64,000 nt of DNA, taken from the NCBI GenBank assembly GCA_037893245.1, contig JBAIAA010000398.1, forward strand, positions 496,001 to 560,000, read 5' to 3'. The notes under the pieces were generated by a model that did not search any database, was not told the DNA's origin, and worked only from the letters and a program-made list of their open reading frames with translations. The stretch comes from Crossaster papposus. Lineage: Eukaryota > Echinodermata > Asteroidea > Velatida > Solasteridae. Each line of letters starts with the position of its first letter. The first letter of the stretch is position 1. A program made the translations under genes and the position numbers. Of this stretch, positions 12,095-23,400 are shown piece after piece.

Positions 12095-12240
12095 ATGTAC
12101 CCATTTATACTCCTGGGTGAAGAGAGGAAATGTAGTTAAGTGTCTTGCCCAAGGGCACAAACACCGGCAGGGTTCGACCTGTTAGGGTTCGAACTCACGC
12201 ACCGTTGCACATGAGTCGAACATAACGACTGGGCCATGGC
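12095..12240 (-). mobile_element. SINE with tRNA-like head and conserved body
   Basis: Read on the minus strand, a tRNA-like segment with a B box (GAGTTCGAACCC) near 12185-12240 is followed by CTTGGGCAAGACACTTAAC and then ACCCAGGAGTATAAATGGGTA. This order, a tRNA-derived head then a GGGCAAG...CACTTAAC...AAATGGG body, is typical of widely distributed SINE families. A related body occurs near 39.65 kb. Confidence 0.6.
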
Positions 12241-12551
12241 ATTTTATAAACAGCAGCTGTAACAATATTAAACCTCTCACTAAAATGTAGGTTATCTGAT
12301 TAGCCACAAACTATACGTCTTTATCAGGGTACGTCCTCTTTAATGATACAAACACACATGGCATCCCCATACATCTGTGCAGTGAACGAGGAGTTCTCGC
12401 AAAGTTACAGCAGATTAACAATCTAAACAAATAGATGGATGGCTTCAATTCCTCCAAAACGTCATTCCATATTCTAAGTAGTCATGTCTCATTGTATTTT
12501 GAAGAAGGATCGTACAAAATAAAGCCTAAAAACCAGTGGCCGAAATGAAGT

Positions 12552-12931
12552 ACTCTAAGGACTTTATCACTGTTTTAAAGAAAATAACCAACAACTTGTA
12601 CAAATGATCACTGTGTTTGCTGCAAAATGTTTGTACCACAAACTTAGTTAAATTTTCCTACAATCAGCACGTACCATTGCTTTTCCGCCAGTCTCTGTAT
12701 GTTTAATTCCCTCGCATCTGGGACACTCTTCCGCAAGAAGTTTCTGCTAGCATGGGCACTTTTATTCAAAACCTGGGATAATTCGACTTCGGGCATAATT
12801 AACTTCGTCCTCATATGTTTTCCCCAAGTGGTATTGTGTAAATACCAGTCACGTAATTGTTATACGTACTCTAAGGATATTATCATTGTTTTAAAGAAAA
12901 ATAACCAACAACTTCCACAAATGATCACTGT
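12552..12931. repeat. Direct duplication of about 64 bp, 316 bp apart
   Basis: The segment at 12552-12614 (starting ACTCTAAGGACTTTATCACT and ending ATGATCACTGT) recurs with a few substitutions at 12868-12931. The sequence between is not repeated. Neither copy is coding. The surrounding 12241-13012 holds nothing else recognisable. Confidence 0.7.
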
Positions 12932-13012
12932 AAGTTTAACTGTAACTGTCGTTAACTGGTAGCATTATGGGAGAGCCACCAGATAGTGATTAGGTTCGCT
13001 TTTTGGCAATCC

Positions 13013-13108
13013 TTCAGGGATGTTATCAGTCTCGTCCTGTACCCTATGTATTGTATTTTGTCATGTTCTTGTTCACATGAGAAATAATAAATGAAATGAA
13101 ATGAAGTT
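13013..13108 (+). mobile_element. Possible retroposon 3' tail
   Basis: The sequence ends in AATAATAAATGAAATGAAATGAA, a short (TGAAA)n-type tail directly after an AATAAA hexamer. Such tails are typical of the 3' ends of some LINE and SINE families. The body upstream is not recognised, so this is tentative. Confidence 0.3.
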
Positions 13109-13478
13109 TCAGTGACGGTATTGAACCAGTAAATTAACGTTCACGTTAACGCGGCATTCTATTTTTTACGTTTTCATCCTTGTCATTTGTTTGCAGCGAT
13201 TACCTGTTTGATAGGAAGTTCTTACATTAGAGCTGTCTGTGAATTGTCATTAGCATAGAAAACTCTTTTTTTAACTGGAATGTTGTCCCCTTTTATGTTA
13301 AAAAAATCCAGAGCGGTAAAACCAAATCAAAAAGAGGTTTTCCTTACAACTTGAAAGGTGCCAACAAGAACTTGACATCACCTTAATATAACTTAGCATC
13401 ACCTTGAGGTCTGAATTACAAAAGAGTAATATCAAGCATCTTCAGTTGCTAACCACAACAGATAGACCATACCATTAC

Positions 13479-13979
13479 CAGTGGCGGCTAGAGGGGGGGG
13501 GGGGGGGGGCTGCATAGGTGTTGCAAGCCTCCCCCCCACACACACAGTCGTGAACCACATAACGACCGAGGATCGAGATTGTGTTTTCCTTTGTTCCTTT
13601 ACTATACCCTAACCCCATTACTTAGCGCTTGCCCCAACGATCGAGGACCGAATTCGGACAAGCAAACCGTCCTTCGAGGATCCTTTGTTCCCTTTGTTCT
13701 CTTTTGTGTTTTGATCCTCGATCGTAATACGATACAAGAACACACTCACACCCAAGCTACTGAGCAAAGTGTTTTTATTGCCAAACATAAAACTCAAAAA
13801 ATCGGTAGTCGATGTACATGTATTACGTAATTTCAGAGCATCTAGAATCCAACATTTTCCGAGCCCTTAATTAGCGGGCCCCGGCCCCACGCCGTAATTG
13901 GTATGTGCATCTTTGCTCTATGGTATGTGAGTGGATGCAACCCCACTCCCCCCTAAATGAAAAGCCAGATCCGCCCCTG
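13479..13979. mobile_element. hAT-like non-autonomous element
   Basis: The left end reads CAGTGGCGGCTAGAGGGGGG. The right end, complemented, reads CAGGGGCGGATCTGGC followed by a G-run. CAGGGGCGGATC termini are characteristic of many animal hAT elements. The flanks (ACCATTAC and CCATAGGG) are at best a decayed 8-bp target duplication. The interior contains no transposase. It carries repeated CGAGGATCGA / CCTTTGTTCC words similar to those at 205-320, so the two loci may be related. Confidence 0.5.
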
Positions 13980-16920
13980 CCATAGGGACTGGAATTTATA
14001 TACAAATTAATAATTCGTCGATAACAACTTACCATTTTGTATTCGCTTGAGTGGTCCAGACTGATTAAGAATTGATCCTCGTATACGTACGTACTATACA
14101 GTATTTCACGGTCACCGCTATGTTAACGTGGTGCTAGCTACATAGGAGTTGTGCGTTACATACATGGTGCCAACAAGAATGACGTTTTCTAATACATATT
14201 CCACAACAGCCAGAACACATAGGCCTACACTGCATAACTTTCTTTGTCTCGAAAATCAGATTAGACCCACTGTCAATAAATAATTTCCTCGTTTGCGATG
14301 ATATTGTCTTTGCTGCCGGAATTAAGATAAGAGGGGATAGTTTTGTGTTATTCGTTGTTACACTCACTTTATACAGTTCTGTTTAAATCAATTTCCGCTA
14401 GAAATAAATGCCTCGCGGAGTCGCGACCGCAGACCCACCGCCACGTCCCCCAAAACCACAGACGTTTCCGGAGATTGTTCATGTAAATATTGCAAGAGTG
14501 AAAAAGGTATCAAATCTCTGAGATGTGTGGATTGGACAAAAAGGCTATTTTTAGGTTACACCTTCCTTTCACGGAAAAGCAATTACTTTTTTGTTCTACA
14601 ACCAAGTCACACCACTGACCATAATGCGCATGTGTAAGTTATGAATGAAATTGTTCTAGAAATTTGCCTTCCTCAATCCCCCAGAGCCTTGATTCATAAA
14701 TATAAGGTGGAATCTATAGCATTGACAAATTACGACACGATTAAAGGGAGATTATATGCCTTTTCGTGGAGGGGTGATGTCGGTGGTATTTTTGTCTAAC
14801 CTACGGCGTCCAGATCCCCCCCCCAAAAAAAAAAGCCGTAGAGGGCGCTAGCACATGTTGCCCCGAGATATGCGCTTGTTTACACTGTACATGTACCCCT
14901 GTATATAAACCTGAGAAAGCTTATGCACACTTTTACTCTAGTTAGTCACTTAAAACACTACCTCACTTTTATATACACGTACACCGTTCACATTGAATAG
15001 CGCCCCCATGGTTAGATACTTTCCTTTGGCCTGATTGTAAACACTTTAGAATACAATCTGATGATTTTTATAAAGTGGATGTAGTTTAAAATCAAGAGAT
15101 GAGAACAAAATTCTCTTCGTAAGCTATACTTTTTGGCTTACTTTTATTTAATTACACTCATTTTATGATTATTAAAGCAGTTAAACAATACATAACTCCT
15201 AACAAGGTGATGACTTTAATAGGTCAATGAATATGCAACAAATCTTTGCGGGTAAAAACATTTCAAACACGTACTGACATTTAGGCATTTTAGTATCAAA
15301 ACGCACATGTATAATCAAATGGTTAATAATCATTTCGATTTTTTGGGGGAAATTGTAAATGATTCTCAGTCCCAGATTCATGTCTTTTCAACTTGTTTGC
15401 ACCGATTGTTCTTCATTGAGGTGATATATTGAGACAAATTACAGTGTCAGGTTGCAACATTCCTTCCCGAGGCTCATTACAAAAAGAATATTGTCAGTTT
15501 TTGACAAAAGATAATAATATCCTCATGATGAAATAAAAACCTAAAAAGTATTGATAAACAAAAAATCTACAACAAAGTTATTTCCAGACAGTGTCAACAA
15601 ATTGTTATAACAAATCTTGTTTTCACAAAATCTTGCTGAATGCTGATCAAATTAAGAGAAATTTATTTTATTTTCAATATAAATCCAAGTAAAAAAAACA
15701 CAAAATTTCTCATCTGTATTTTAAAAAAGAAAATGAATGCGGAAGCTTTTTTGGTTTAATATATTTGTACGTACTTTATCACAAAATTATATAGCATCAT
15801 GTAATATCATATGATAATAATTAAACTTCACTTCGGTATATTACACTCTCTAATAACTGAAAAAGAGAACAATTACAACTGAAAGAAAAGTCCCAATGTG
15901 AAAATTACTGATTTTTCTTGAGTTTTTCCCGCCAGCTATGATGTGCATCATGTACATGCTGTATGTTGCCCTATATATGTTTGTTTTTTGTACACAGCCA
16001 TTATGTCTCTGAAGAAGATTTTGTAAAGATCAAAATATTAGGCCCTATTAACTTATTTGATTTTTCATTGTTTGTTTTTAATTTAAAACATTAAAACTTG
16101 TTGATGCTGCAGCAAAAAAAGGATGCTCGCGAGGTCAAGAAACAAATTTTATTTGGTTTAATATTTCCCCTAAAAGTTTGGTCCAACTGCAACAATAGAT
16201 TAATTGGACAGGCAAAGGTAAAACTATGTCCCATGATTTTTCTATTTCTAAAGTTCTACAAAAACAAATGAGTGAAGTACTTTTAAAAACTGTTCACAGG
16301 AATGCCAACAAAGTTACACATGTAGGGAACACATAGAAATCACGTTATTTGGACTGACTAACGCATGTACTTGATAATAATAGACAGAGTGAAACTACTT
16401 AATAATTATTGAAAATTGTTATGTTTAGAGTTTGTATTAAGTATTTTAAAAGATTGTGTTTTACTTTGCAAACTTCTTTCTTTTTCAAGTTGAACAACTT
16501 TGCCAGATTGTGAAAGACTAGAATAACAAATTGCGATTTTTAATTACAAGATAATTATGGTTCACATCGGACTAATTATTATTACAAGTTTTAAATAAAA
16601 ATAAATCACCCAAAAAGAATCAAAGGAAACATTTCTATAACATAAAACAATGAACTTCACCAGTACATTCTTTTTACAATCATGAACTGTATGGCGTGCA
16701 AGTCACCTGGATAGTCTCAGTGGAATGGGAAGAAATTGGTTTAAAAATACACTTTATTGTGGAATTCAGTTGGATGTAAAGGATACCCAAGGCCAAGTGA
16801 TATATAGTGGGAAATCAAAAACAAAGTGACCGGGAGCATATCTTTTCCCTGTAAAAAGAAACACAAAAAAACCACAGTATTACACAGCACGCATGTGGCT
16901 TATCATAAAGTGTCTCAAGG
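13980..16920. other. Intergenic, no recognised gene
   Basis: Very AT-rich, particularly 15.4-16.7 kb. There is a homopolymer stretch of C then A near 14817-14834. No supported gene, RNA or transposon end was found. Confidence 0.5.
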
Positions 16921-17116
16921 AATAACGTGTTTCACGGTAATATCCGCCATCTTGTACATGGGGCAAATTTACACACGTTGCTGTGTACGCATCGTCGATC
17001 GAAAACCGCACTCAAAGTTATCATGCGTTCATTAATAAATGTGCGCGTGTTTAGCAACGCGTGTTCTTTTAGTCCCTGGGACAAGATGGCGCATATTACC
17101 GGCGAAACACCTTATT
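16921..17116. mobile_element. Foldback element with AAGATGGCG arms
   Basis: Arms of about 36 bp at 16921-16956 and 17082-17116 are complementary with a few mismatches. The shared core is GGTAATATNCGCCATCTTGT. The arm contains CGCCATCTTG, the complement of the CAAGATGGCG word recognised by YY1-type zinc-finger factors, present once in each orientation. There is no coding content. Confidence 0.55.
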
Positions 17117-17130
17117 GAGATTTGTCTGTT

Positions 17131-17505
17131 CTGTGTTTTCTGTTCTGTTCGTTTTGTTCTGCAATCTGTGCTCTGCTGTTGATACAAGTAGAGATGACTG
17201 GCATCGCATCTTGCTCCATGGGATTTGTCCTTGAGTGAAACACCTTAATTAACCCTAACCCTCCAGGGTATTTTGGCTAGAAACACTGCCAGACGCATCC
17301 GATTGCATACTTTGTCACATTGACTTGTGTGCAGAGTGCAGCAAGGTCGAGCAGTCACCACAGATGCACTGTGCTGGGTCTAGCAGGGTTAGAGTTATTG
17401 AGATGTTTTCTGTTCTGTTCTTTGTGTTCTGCAATCTGTGCTCTGCTGTTGGTACAAGTAGAGATGACTGGCATTGCATCCTCTGCTCCATGGGATTTGT
17501 CCTCC
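17131..17505 (+). repeat. Duplicated 100-bp segment, possible exon relic
   Basis: The segment at 17131-17234 recurs at 17404-17505 with about 90% identity by eye (shared TGTTCTGCAATCTGTGCTCTGCTGTTG). In one plus frame the second copy reads NLCSAVGTSRDDWHCILCS, with paired cysteines reminiscent of the end of a PHD-type zinc finger. The first copy has lost the cysteines in that frame. It could be the residue of a duplicated exon or chance. No splice sites or continuing exons were found. Confidence 0.3.
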
Positions 17506-18282
17506 TGTGGATGGTACACAAATGGACCTCTGGTCTTACTCCATCGAGAGCAGAACTGATGTATTATTGAATCCTGATGAAGTCTGGTGGCCAGTAGATG
17601 GTGAGATTGGATGTGGTATCATTGCCTCGTCTTGGCAGGAACTGTTTGCGTATTTGACGTCTTCTAACTTCTCCTGTGACACAATGTTTTCAAGCTTCTC
17701 CAGTCGTTGTGGTTCTCCTGCATTATTATACATCCTTTGTAGTTTGTCTTCTTCAAAGTTTCAGGACAGACTGATCCAAACAATGTCAATGAGCAATATG
17801 TCTCGGTCTCAAACTGGTTGATTTTGATTTCATTATGTCTATGCTGGTTGTATCCAATTGCCTCAAGTTCACAAACCCTGATTTTGTTGATTAATTTTGT
17901 TGATTTTGTTTGTCGCACATGATGTCTTCTATTCAGTTTACTACTTGTTTACTTATTATATCCTTTCCATTGAATAGAAATATTTGATCACACAAAATTA
18001 GTCAGTCATGTTTACAAAGTACTGCATACATACACTGTAGGAATTATCTTACGACGACTTATGATGTTGAAAACAATGCGGGCCACAAATGTTAAAGGCT
18101 CCAGTTCTTATGGACGAATCTCGTCTCTGTTTGTCTTTTTAAGTTCATCAAATAAGCGTGTACTTTGTAAGTTCATCGAATAAGTTCATTTTCACCGCGT
18201 AGTTACCCAACACGAGCCGTGTGGGTTAATTGAGTACAGGCCTCCTCCGGCCCCGCCCCCCATCATTGCTACACGTTACGCG
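17506..18282. other. Intergenic, 3' flank of SMIM30-like gene
   Basis: Probably includes the 3' UTR of the minus-strand SMIM30-like gene. No canonical AATAAA was found on that strand within about 700 bp. The open frames at 17474-17821 (plus) and 17664-17918 (minus) show no domain. Confidence 0.4.
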
Positions 18283-18459
18283 TTACAAATTTCCACCGCC
18301 AGATCTTTTTCGGGCATAGCACCCTAAACAAGCGCAGATCCCCAAAATGCCGAAGATAAGCCCAAAAATAAGGGCTATGGCATCTCCTGCGTCAAAGGCG
18401 GACACGACAGGGAGGCACAGAGCCATCGCAAAGAGAACGAGTTGCCAGCTTTCGGCCAT
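18283..18459 (-). CDS. SMIM30: Small integral membrane protein 30 (SMIM30) homologue
   Basis: A 58-residue microprotein. The start chosen is the ATG at 18459, in a favourable context (AAAAATGGCC); the frame extends upstream but without another ATG. Seen: an N-terminal hydrophobic stretch (residues 6-21, ending PVVSA) that could be a signal peptide; then DAGDAIALIFG; a transmembrane helix at about 27-48; a GICACLGCYARKR motif; and a short polar tail. The order [signal]-GDAIAL-[TM]-GICACLG.YARKR and the total length match vertebrate SMIM30, an endomembrane microprotein of about 59 residues originally annotated as non-coding RNA. Its detailed role here is not inferable. It lies head to head with eIF4E3, about 2 kb away. 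Confidence 0.88.
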   Translation of the reverse strand: MAESWQLVLFAMALCLPVVSAFDAGDAIALIFGLIFGILGICACLGCYARKRSGGGNL

Positions 18460-20122
18460 TTTTTCGTCAAGTTCTGTTCTATCTCCACGTAAAAGATTGG
18501 GGACGTTATGTTGCACGCGCGATATGTACGTCTGGTTTACTGAGTTCGTACCACAAAACGTAAGTACGAAACGAAAATGAACAGACTAAACTCGTGACCC
18601 TGACGGAAAACGACTGGTACTTAAAATCCGCCCTGCTAGCTATTGTGAATTGCTGCAGATCACCAGCGCACGAAATTTTCCGAAACCTAGACTTTACTCA
18701 AGTCGGAACTTCTGTACGGTATGCCGGCACAAAGCCGAAACGTAACGCACGTACAACATGTACATGTGTACTAGTCTTGGTTACAAGAAGTTACTTTTGT
18801 ACTTGTACTTTCGCAAATATAAATATATCAACAGAGGGCGCACTTTACAGGACCACAGGGCAGAGCGCAATCAAATCGCAGACATATCGCAGACATATAA
18901 ACCTGTACTATGTCGTATGTGAATCAGATGCGCCTGTACTGGGGTGCGTTGCTAACGTTGGCCAGTGACGTATTTTAAATATGGCGGAGAAGTTAGCAGC
19001 CGACGTTTTTCTTTTCACGGTTTTGATTTACGTTTCATACTTTTCGTTATAAACAGTGGATTGTTTTTAGCAGTCACAGGGATCTTTTAAAGAAAAATAA
19101 TGAGTTGGACAAAAAGCAGCCAACCTAACGACGTCACTGTCACTAAGCGCCGCCATTTTAAAAACGTAGTTTTTAAAATATCGTTCCACTTCGATTAGCG
19201 CCAACCCAAAACGTAGGCGACTCGTTCGCGCAAACAGTTCGCGTAAGTGGAACGCACCCCTGCTGTATTCTTTGCAAAGACGAATGCGTTTGATCGATTG
19301 TGTACGTACGTTGCGTATTCTTTTCACGCATTGCGCCTGCTAACCACAAGATTCGATTATAGACCAGCTCCCTCGCTCACGCATACGTCTTTGCAAAACT
19401 GTTCCTTATTTCAACACGAACTAGTACGCGCACGCACGATCAAGAGATAATTACAACCTACTCATTAGATATGCAACGAAGGCAAGCGCGACCGCTGAAT
19501 GCGTGAAGATGCTATGCCTTTATATTCGAATGGTCGAATTTGCATGAAAATGTCACGCCCTATTTAAGCAGTTTGCAAAGGCCACTGCGTGATCGAGGGA
19601 TCGGGAGCGGATGGGAATATAAATCGTGTCGTTAGCGGGCGCACTGTCTGATCTGTGTGAGATAGCCAAGACCATTGACCAAGACGACCTAGAAAGCCAT
19701 AGTTAACATCCGTATTGGAATTGATTTTAACTCGACAAAAGTATGAGGAAAACTGACAACAGCTGTATTTTAAATTGTAAATTATTTTTAACTCGACCAA
19801 GTAAGACAGGTTTCAGCCAGCAAATACTTCCTGTCGGGCCTGCGCCCCGGGCAGGGCACAGATATCCCCGATGCGCTAAAGTTTTGCCGCGTTTTTCTTT
19901 TAAAACCGAGTCGTTTGAAACATAATCTTTCATACCCCAAATGGAGATTTATCATGACAATTAAAGAGTCAACAAAAAATTATTTTATTTTAATAACGTC
20001 ATGCTCTCCTATTTAATATGACAAATTTGATTCATACGAAATGTACGTGTGGACTGTCATTTCTGAAACGTTTTACGTCACTAACTAATAATTGTGCAGC
20101 TGAGTGAAGTTGATCTAGCGTA
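18460..20122. other. Shared upstream region of SMIM30 and eIF4E3; micro-ORFs
   Basis: This is CpG-containing sequence with several ATGGCGG words, as often seen at animal promoters. A 23-codon plus-strand frame at 18981-19052 starts in a good context and encodes a hydrophobic peptide (MAEKLAADVFLFTVLIYVSY...). A minus-strand frame from an ATG at 19156 begins MAALSDSDVV and ends after 29 codons. Both could be upstream ORFs, first exons or chance. No TATA box or other promoter element can be assigned securely. Confidence 0.35.
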
Positions 20123-20278
20123 TAGACGGAAAAGGTGACCATCTATAACGACGTACAGTAAGCCCTTATACTTGCAAGAATTCCCAGTGGCTTTGTATGT
20201 GCAACAATACAAAGCCAGTGCAATTCTTACAGGGGCTGGCTTACGCACGTCGTTTTAGATGGTCACCTTTTCCGTCTA
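20123..20278. mobile_element. Long foldback element 137 bp upstream of the eIF4E3 start codon
   Basis: Two arms of about 70 bp nearly cover the element. The outer arm (TAGACGGAAAAGGTGACCAT at 20123) is complemented at 20257-20278. The arms continue with mismatches through GGCTTTGTA / TACAAAGCC around a loop of about 10 nt. Each end reads TAGACGG, consistent with a TA target. It lies in the probable promoter or 5' UTR of eIF4E3. Confidence 0.75.
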
Positions 20279-20414
20279 CTGCACTATATCGAGCAGCATG
20301 ACGTTTTCTGTTTTGATCACGTGTCGATATGGCGAGCAATAACATGACACGGCCGGCCCATCGGGCGCCGGTGCATGCAGCTGATATGCGCGTATGCGCT
20401 ATTGTGCTGAAGAT

Positions 20415-23400
20415 ATGGCGGCTTCAGAGATCAGTCAGCGACAGGACTCTGAACTGAGGGGCTTCTGTGACAGCTCCGAGGATGTCGATTTCAAATCCAT
20501 TCCCTCCACCGTGGACCTTGAGAGCACAGGGGTACCCCTGAACACACCTTGGACATTTTGGCTAGACAGGTTAGGTGATATTTAGAGAGTTGGAGAGCAA
20601 CGAGAAATTGACGTTTGGTGGATTAACTTTGCGCAGTGGTTTATTTTTCAATGTTTTTGCTTCGGTCGGAAGACAATTTTTCCTTAGTATGGCCAATTTT
20701 AAATTCTATTTAGATGCCGTGTACTATTTATGACTATGAGCTAAAGTAAAGTCAAGTACAAACAAAAAGTGTTTAGCGTCCAGGTTTTGAAGAAGAAAAA
20801 AAGGGGATGAGGGGCTTTAAATTAATTTTATTTCATTTTATTTCATTTTATTTCATTTTATTTAATACGAGTGCCATCCTTTTTTATCGTACTGACAACC
20901 ATATCCATAGGTCGGGGCGGACATCTGGGAACTTTCATTTTCACACGTCATACACCGCGCCGATGAAAACAATGCACAAATGAAGTTCGCGCGTGCAGTC
21001 TTGTATGCTGCACTGTAGTGCATTGTTTTCATCGGCATGCTGGTTGTCATCACGTGACTACCTACCTGTGACCTACATGTATGTCCACCCCGACCTATAG
21101 GTATTTCCACGTTCAAAAACACAATTTTTTTAAATAGACCTATAATTTGGAGACTTAAACATTTGTACTGCCGGCTGGGCGCGCAGTGCATGATTGTATG
21201 ACAAGAAAGATAGATTTACCAGTTGGGAAACTTACAGTTTTGGTGGTCGTATAAACTGGAGGAAGGAGCACAAACTAGTATTAATCAAGAACAAGAATTG
21301 GTTCGGGGATTTGAGTACTACATCATGACATGTAATTCTTGCCAAATTTAACTTGCACAAGAAACACTATACAGGAATGCAGGCAACGAAATTACAAGCC
21401 ATTTCAATGTGCCAGGTGCCGATCAGAATATAACTTTCGATCTATGTCGGGCAGGCCCACGACCTTTGAACCCACAACCTACAGCTCACGAGGTCAATAC
21501 TCTAACCACTACACTACTGCAGACTCTACGAGCTATAACTTGACAATGACATTCATGATTCACAATCGATCATATTCATTGTTTTCATGTTCAGGCATGA
21601 AACCTAAACTCTAGCCCTGCTCATCTGAATTATTGGCCTCATCTAAAATTTCTGATGAGTACTGCATGGATTTTTAATTAGTAGGAACAAGTAGGAATTA
21701 ATGATGAGATGTTCAAACTGACAAATCACAAAAAGAATGGCAGAAAATGTTGCATTTTGGTTTGATGTAATTTTAATGTAAGGGCTCCTTTGGAAATCAG
21801 TTTTATCTAAGCTGGATTGGACTACCCTTGGTAAAGATTACCATAAAATAAAAATACAAACAACAATTCCTTGCTGGTAGCATTATCATCAGGTAGCAAT
21901 TATACTGCAATTATGTTTTATGCCCAAGTTGTCACTCAAGTATCACTTATGGTCCTTACATTGTAACTGTCCCATAACTAAAATTCAAGGATGACTGTTT
22001 AACGTTAATAAGTTAACTTGCTGTAATTTTCGAAAATAAAAAAAGGTAGGATTCATATTTTATTTTAAATATTATGACACTGACCTGTTTCAAGTCTTGT
22101 GTTCATAGATGCTTGAGAACAATTTGTAGTATCGCCCAATACTACAAAATACTACCTGGGTACTCTTACTACACTGGCCTATTAGAATTGTGTAGTATTT
22201 TGTAGTACTGGGTACTGTACCCCAAATGAATGTCTAGGACGTTAGTATTCATATTATGACTTGTTCTCTACAGGTCCATACCCAACTCAACAGCCGCTCA
22301 AGTTGAAGCCAATCTGCAAAATATTTACACAGTTTCTACTGTGGAGGTAAATATTGTTGTCTAAAATATTACAGCTATCGGCATACATGCTGATTTTGAC
22401 TTTGGAATGAACACGTGATAATATTGCACCGAATTCTCTGGGTTCTGACAATTTGACATAAATTTGACATTATTTAACGCAAACAAAAATTTAAATACTA
22501 TTGACTTTACATGGAATGTGCAGCGGGAACTTTTTAAAAATTGTAGCCAAATGATTTTACTTGTGGGTTTTGTTTAATCCCAAAGGGAAAACCAAAGAGA
22601 CCCTGATTTCACCTGACCATTTGTAATATGGGTCCCACTCTGGCAAAATGGGTCTGATGTGTTAAAAATATTTAAAAAATCAATTTTACAGTTAGTCAGA
22701 AAGAGCAGGAAATAAGCTTTCATTTGATATATGGCACAACTCTGTAGTGTAATGCATTAGTCTTTTACAATTTTGGGAAATTTGCTCTTTCTCAGTTATA
22801 TTAAAAATGTCTTTGGAAAGAAATGAAGATTTACAATTGTAGTGTTTTATCAGATGCTATGGTAAGAGAATGACAAAACCTGAATTAAATTTTAATTTAG
22901 GGATCAAAACAATCTTTTCAATCGATCAGATCTGAAAATATAGGTGTCGGAGAAACCAAAATGCCTTAAAACAAAAATATTAATTGTTGAAAGAAACATT
23001 ACTTCCAAGACAATAAACAACCCTTTACGTAAAAATGTATTTTGCAACATCAGACTCATTTTTGCAGAGCTGGTCCTAATTTATCGCTGGTCCTAATTTA
23101 TCGCTGGTCCTAATTTATCTGAAGTTTGTTTAAAAATTAAACATCAGTTTGTTAAGTGCATAGTAATTTAATTGGTGTGCAAAATGATTAGTTCTGCCAA
23201 TAGTGCAGTGATCATTGAGAATAATATGCTAACAATCTTGGGTATATTTCAGCCCATTCAATTATTTGTTTTCATTTCCAGAGTTTCTGGGCAGTTTACA
23301 ACAACATCCCTGATGTAGACAAGCTAGCGTATCGCTTCAGTTATCATCTAATGAGAAACAACATCAAACCCATGTGGTAGGTTTATTTGTCCTAAAGTCT

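Larger units (their letters stand above)
20570..22273 (+). other. eIF4E3 intron 1
   Basis: The donor GTTAGG follows the split Arg codon; the acceptor is CTCTACAG. It contains (ATTTTATTTC)n near 20825-20863, a foldback element, a tRNA-like SINE piece and a TAGTATTTTGTAGTA hairpin (22135-22155 / 22192-22212), the last three listed or discussed separately. Nothing else was recognised. Confidence 0.9.

Noticed and set aside
20394-20414. Alternative in-frame ATG of eIF4E3 seven codons upstream
   Set aside because: Its context is weak (C at -3, C at +4), whereas the ATG at 20415 has G at -3 and +4.
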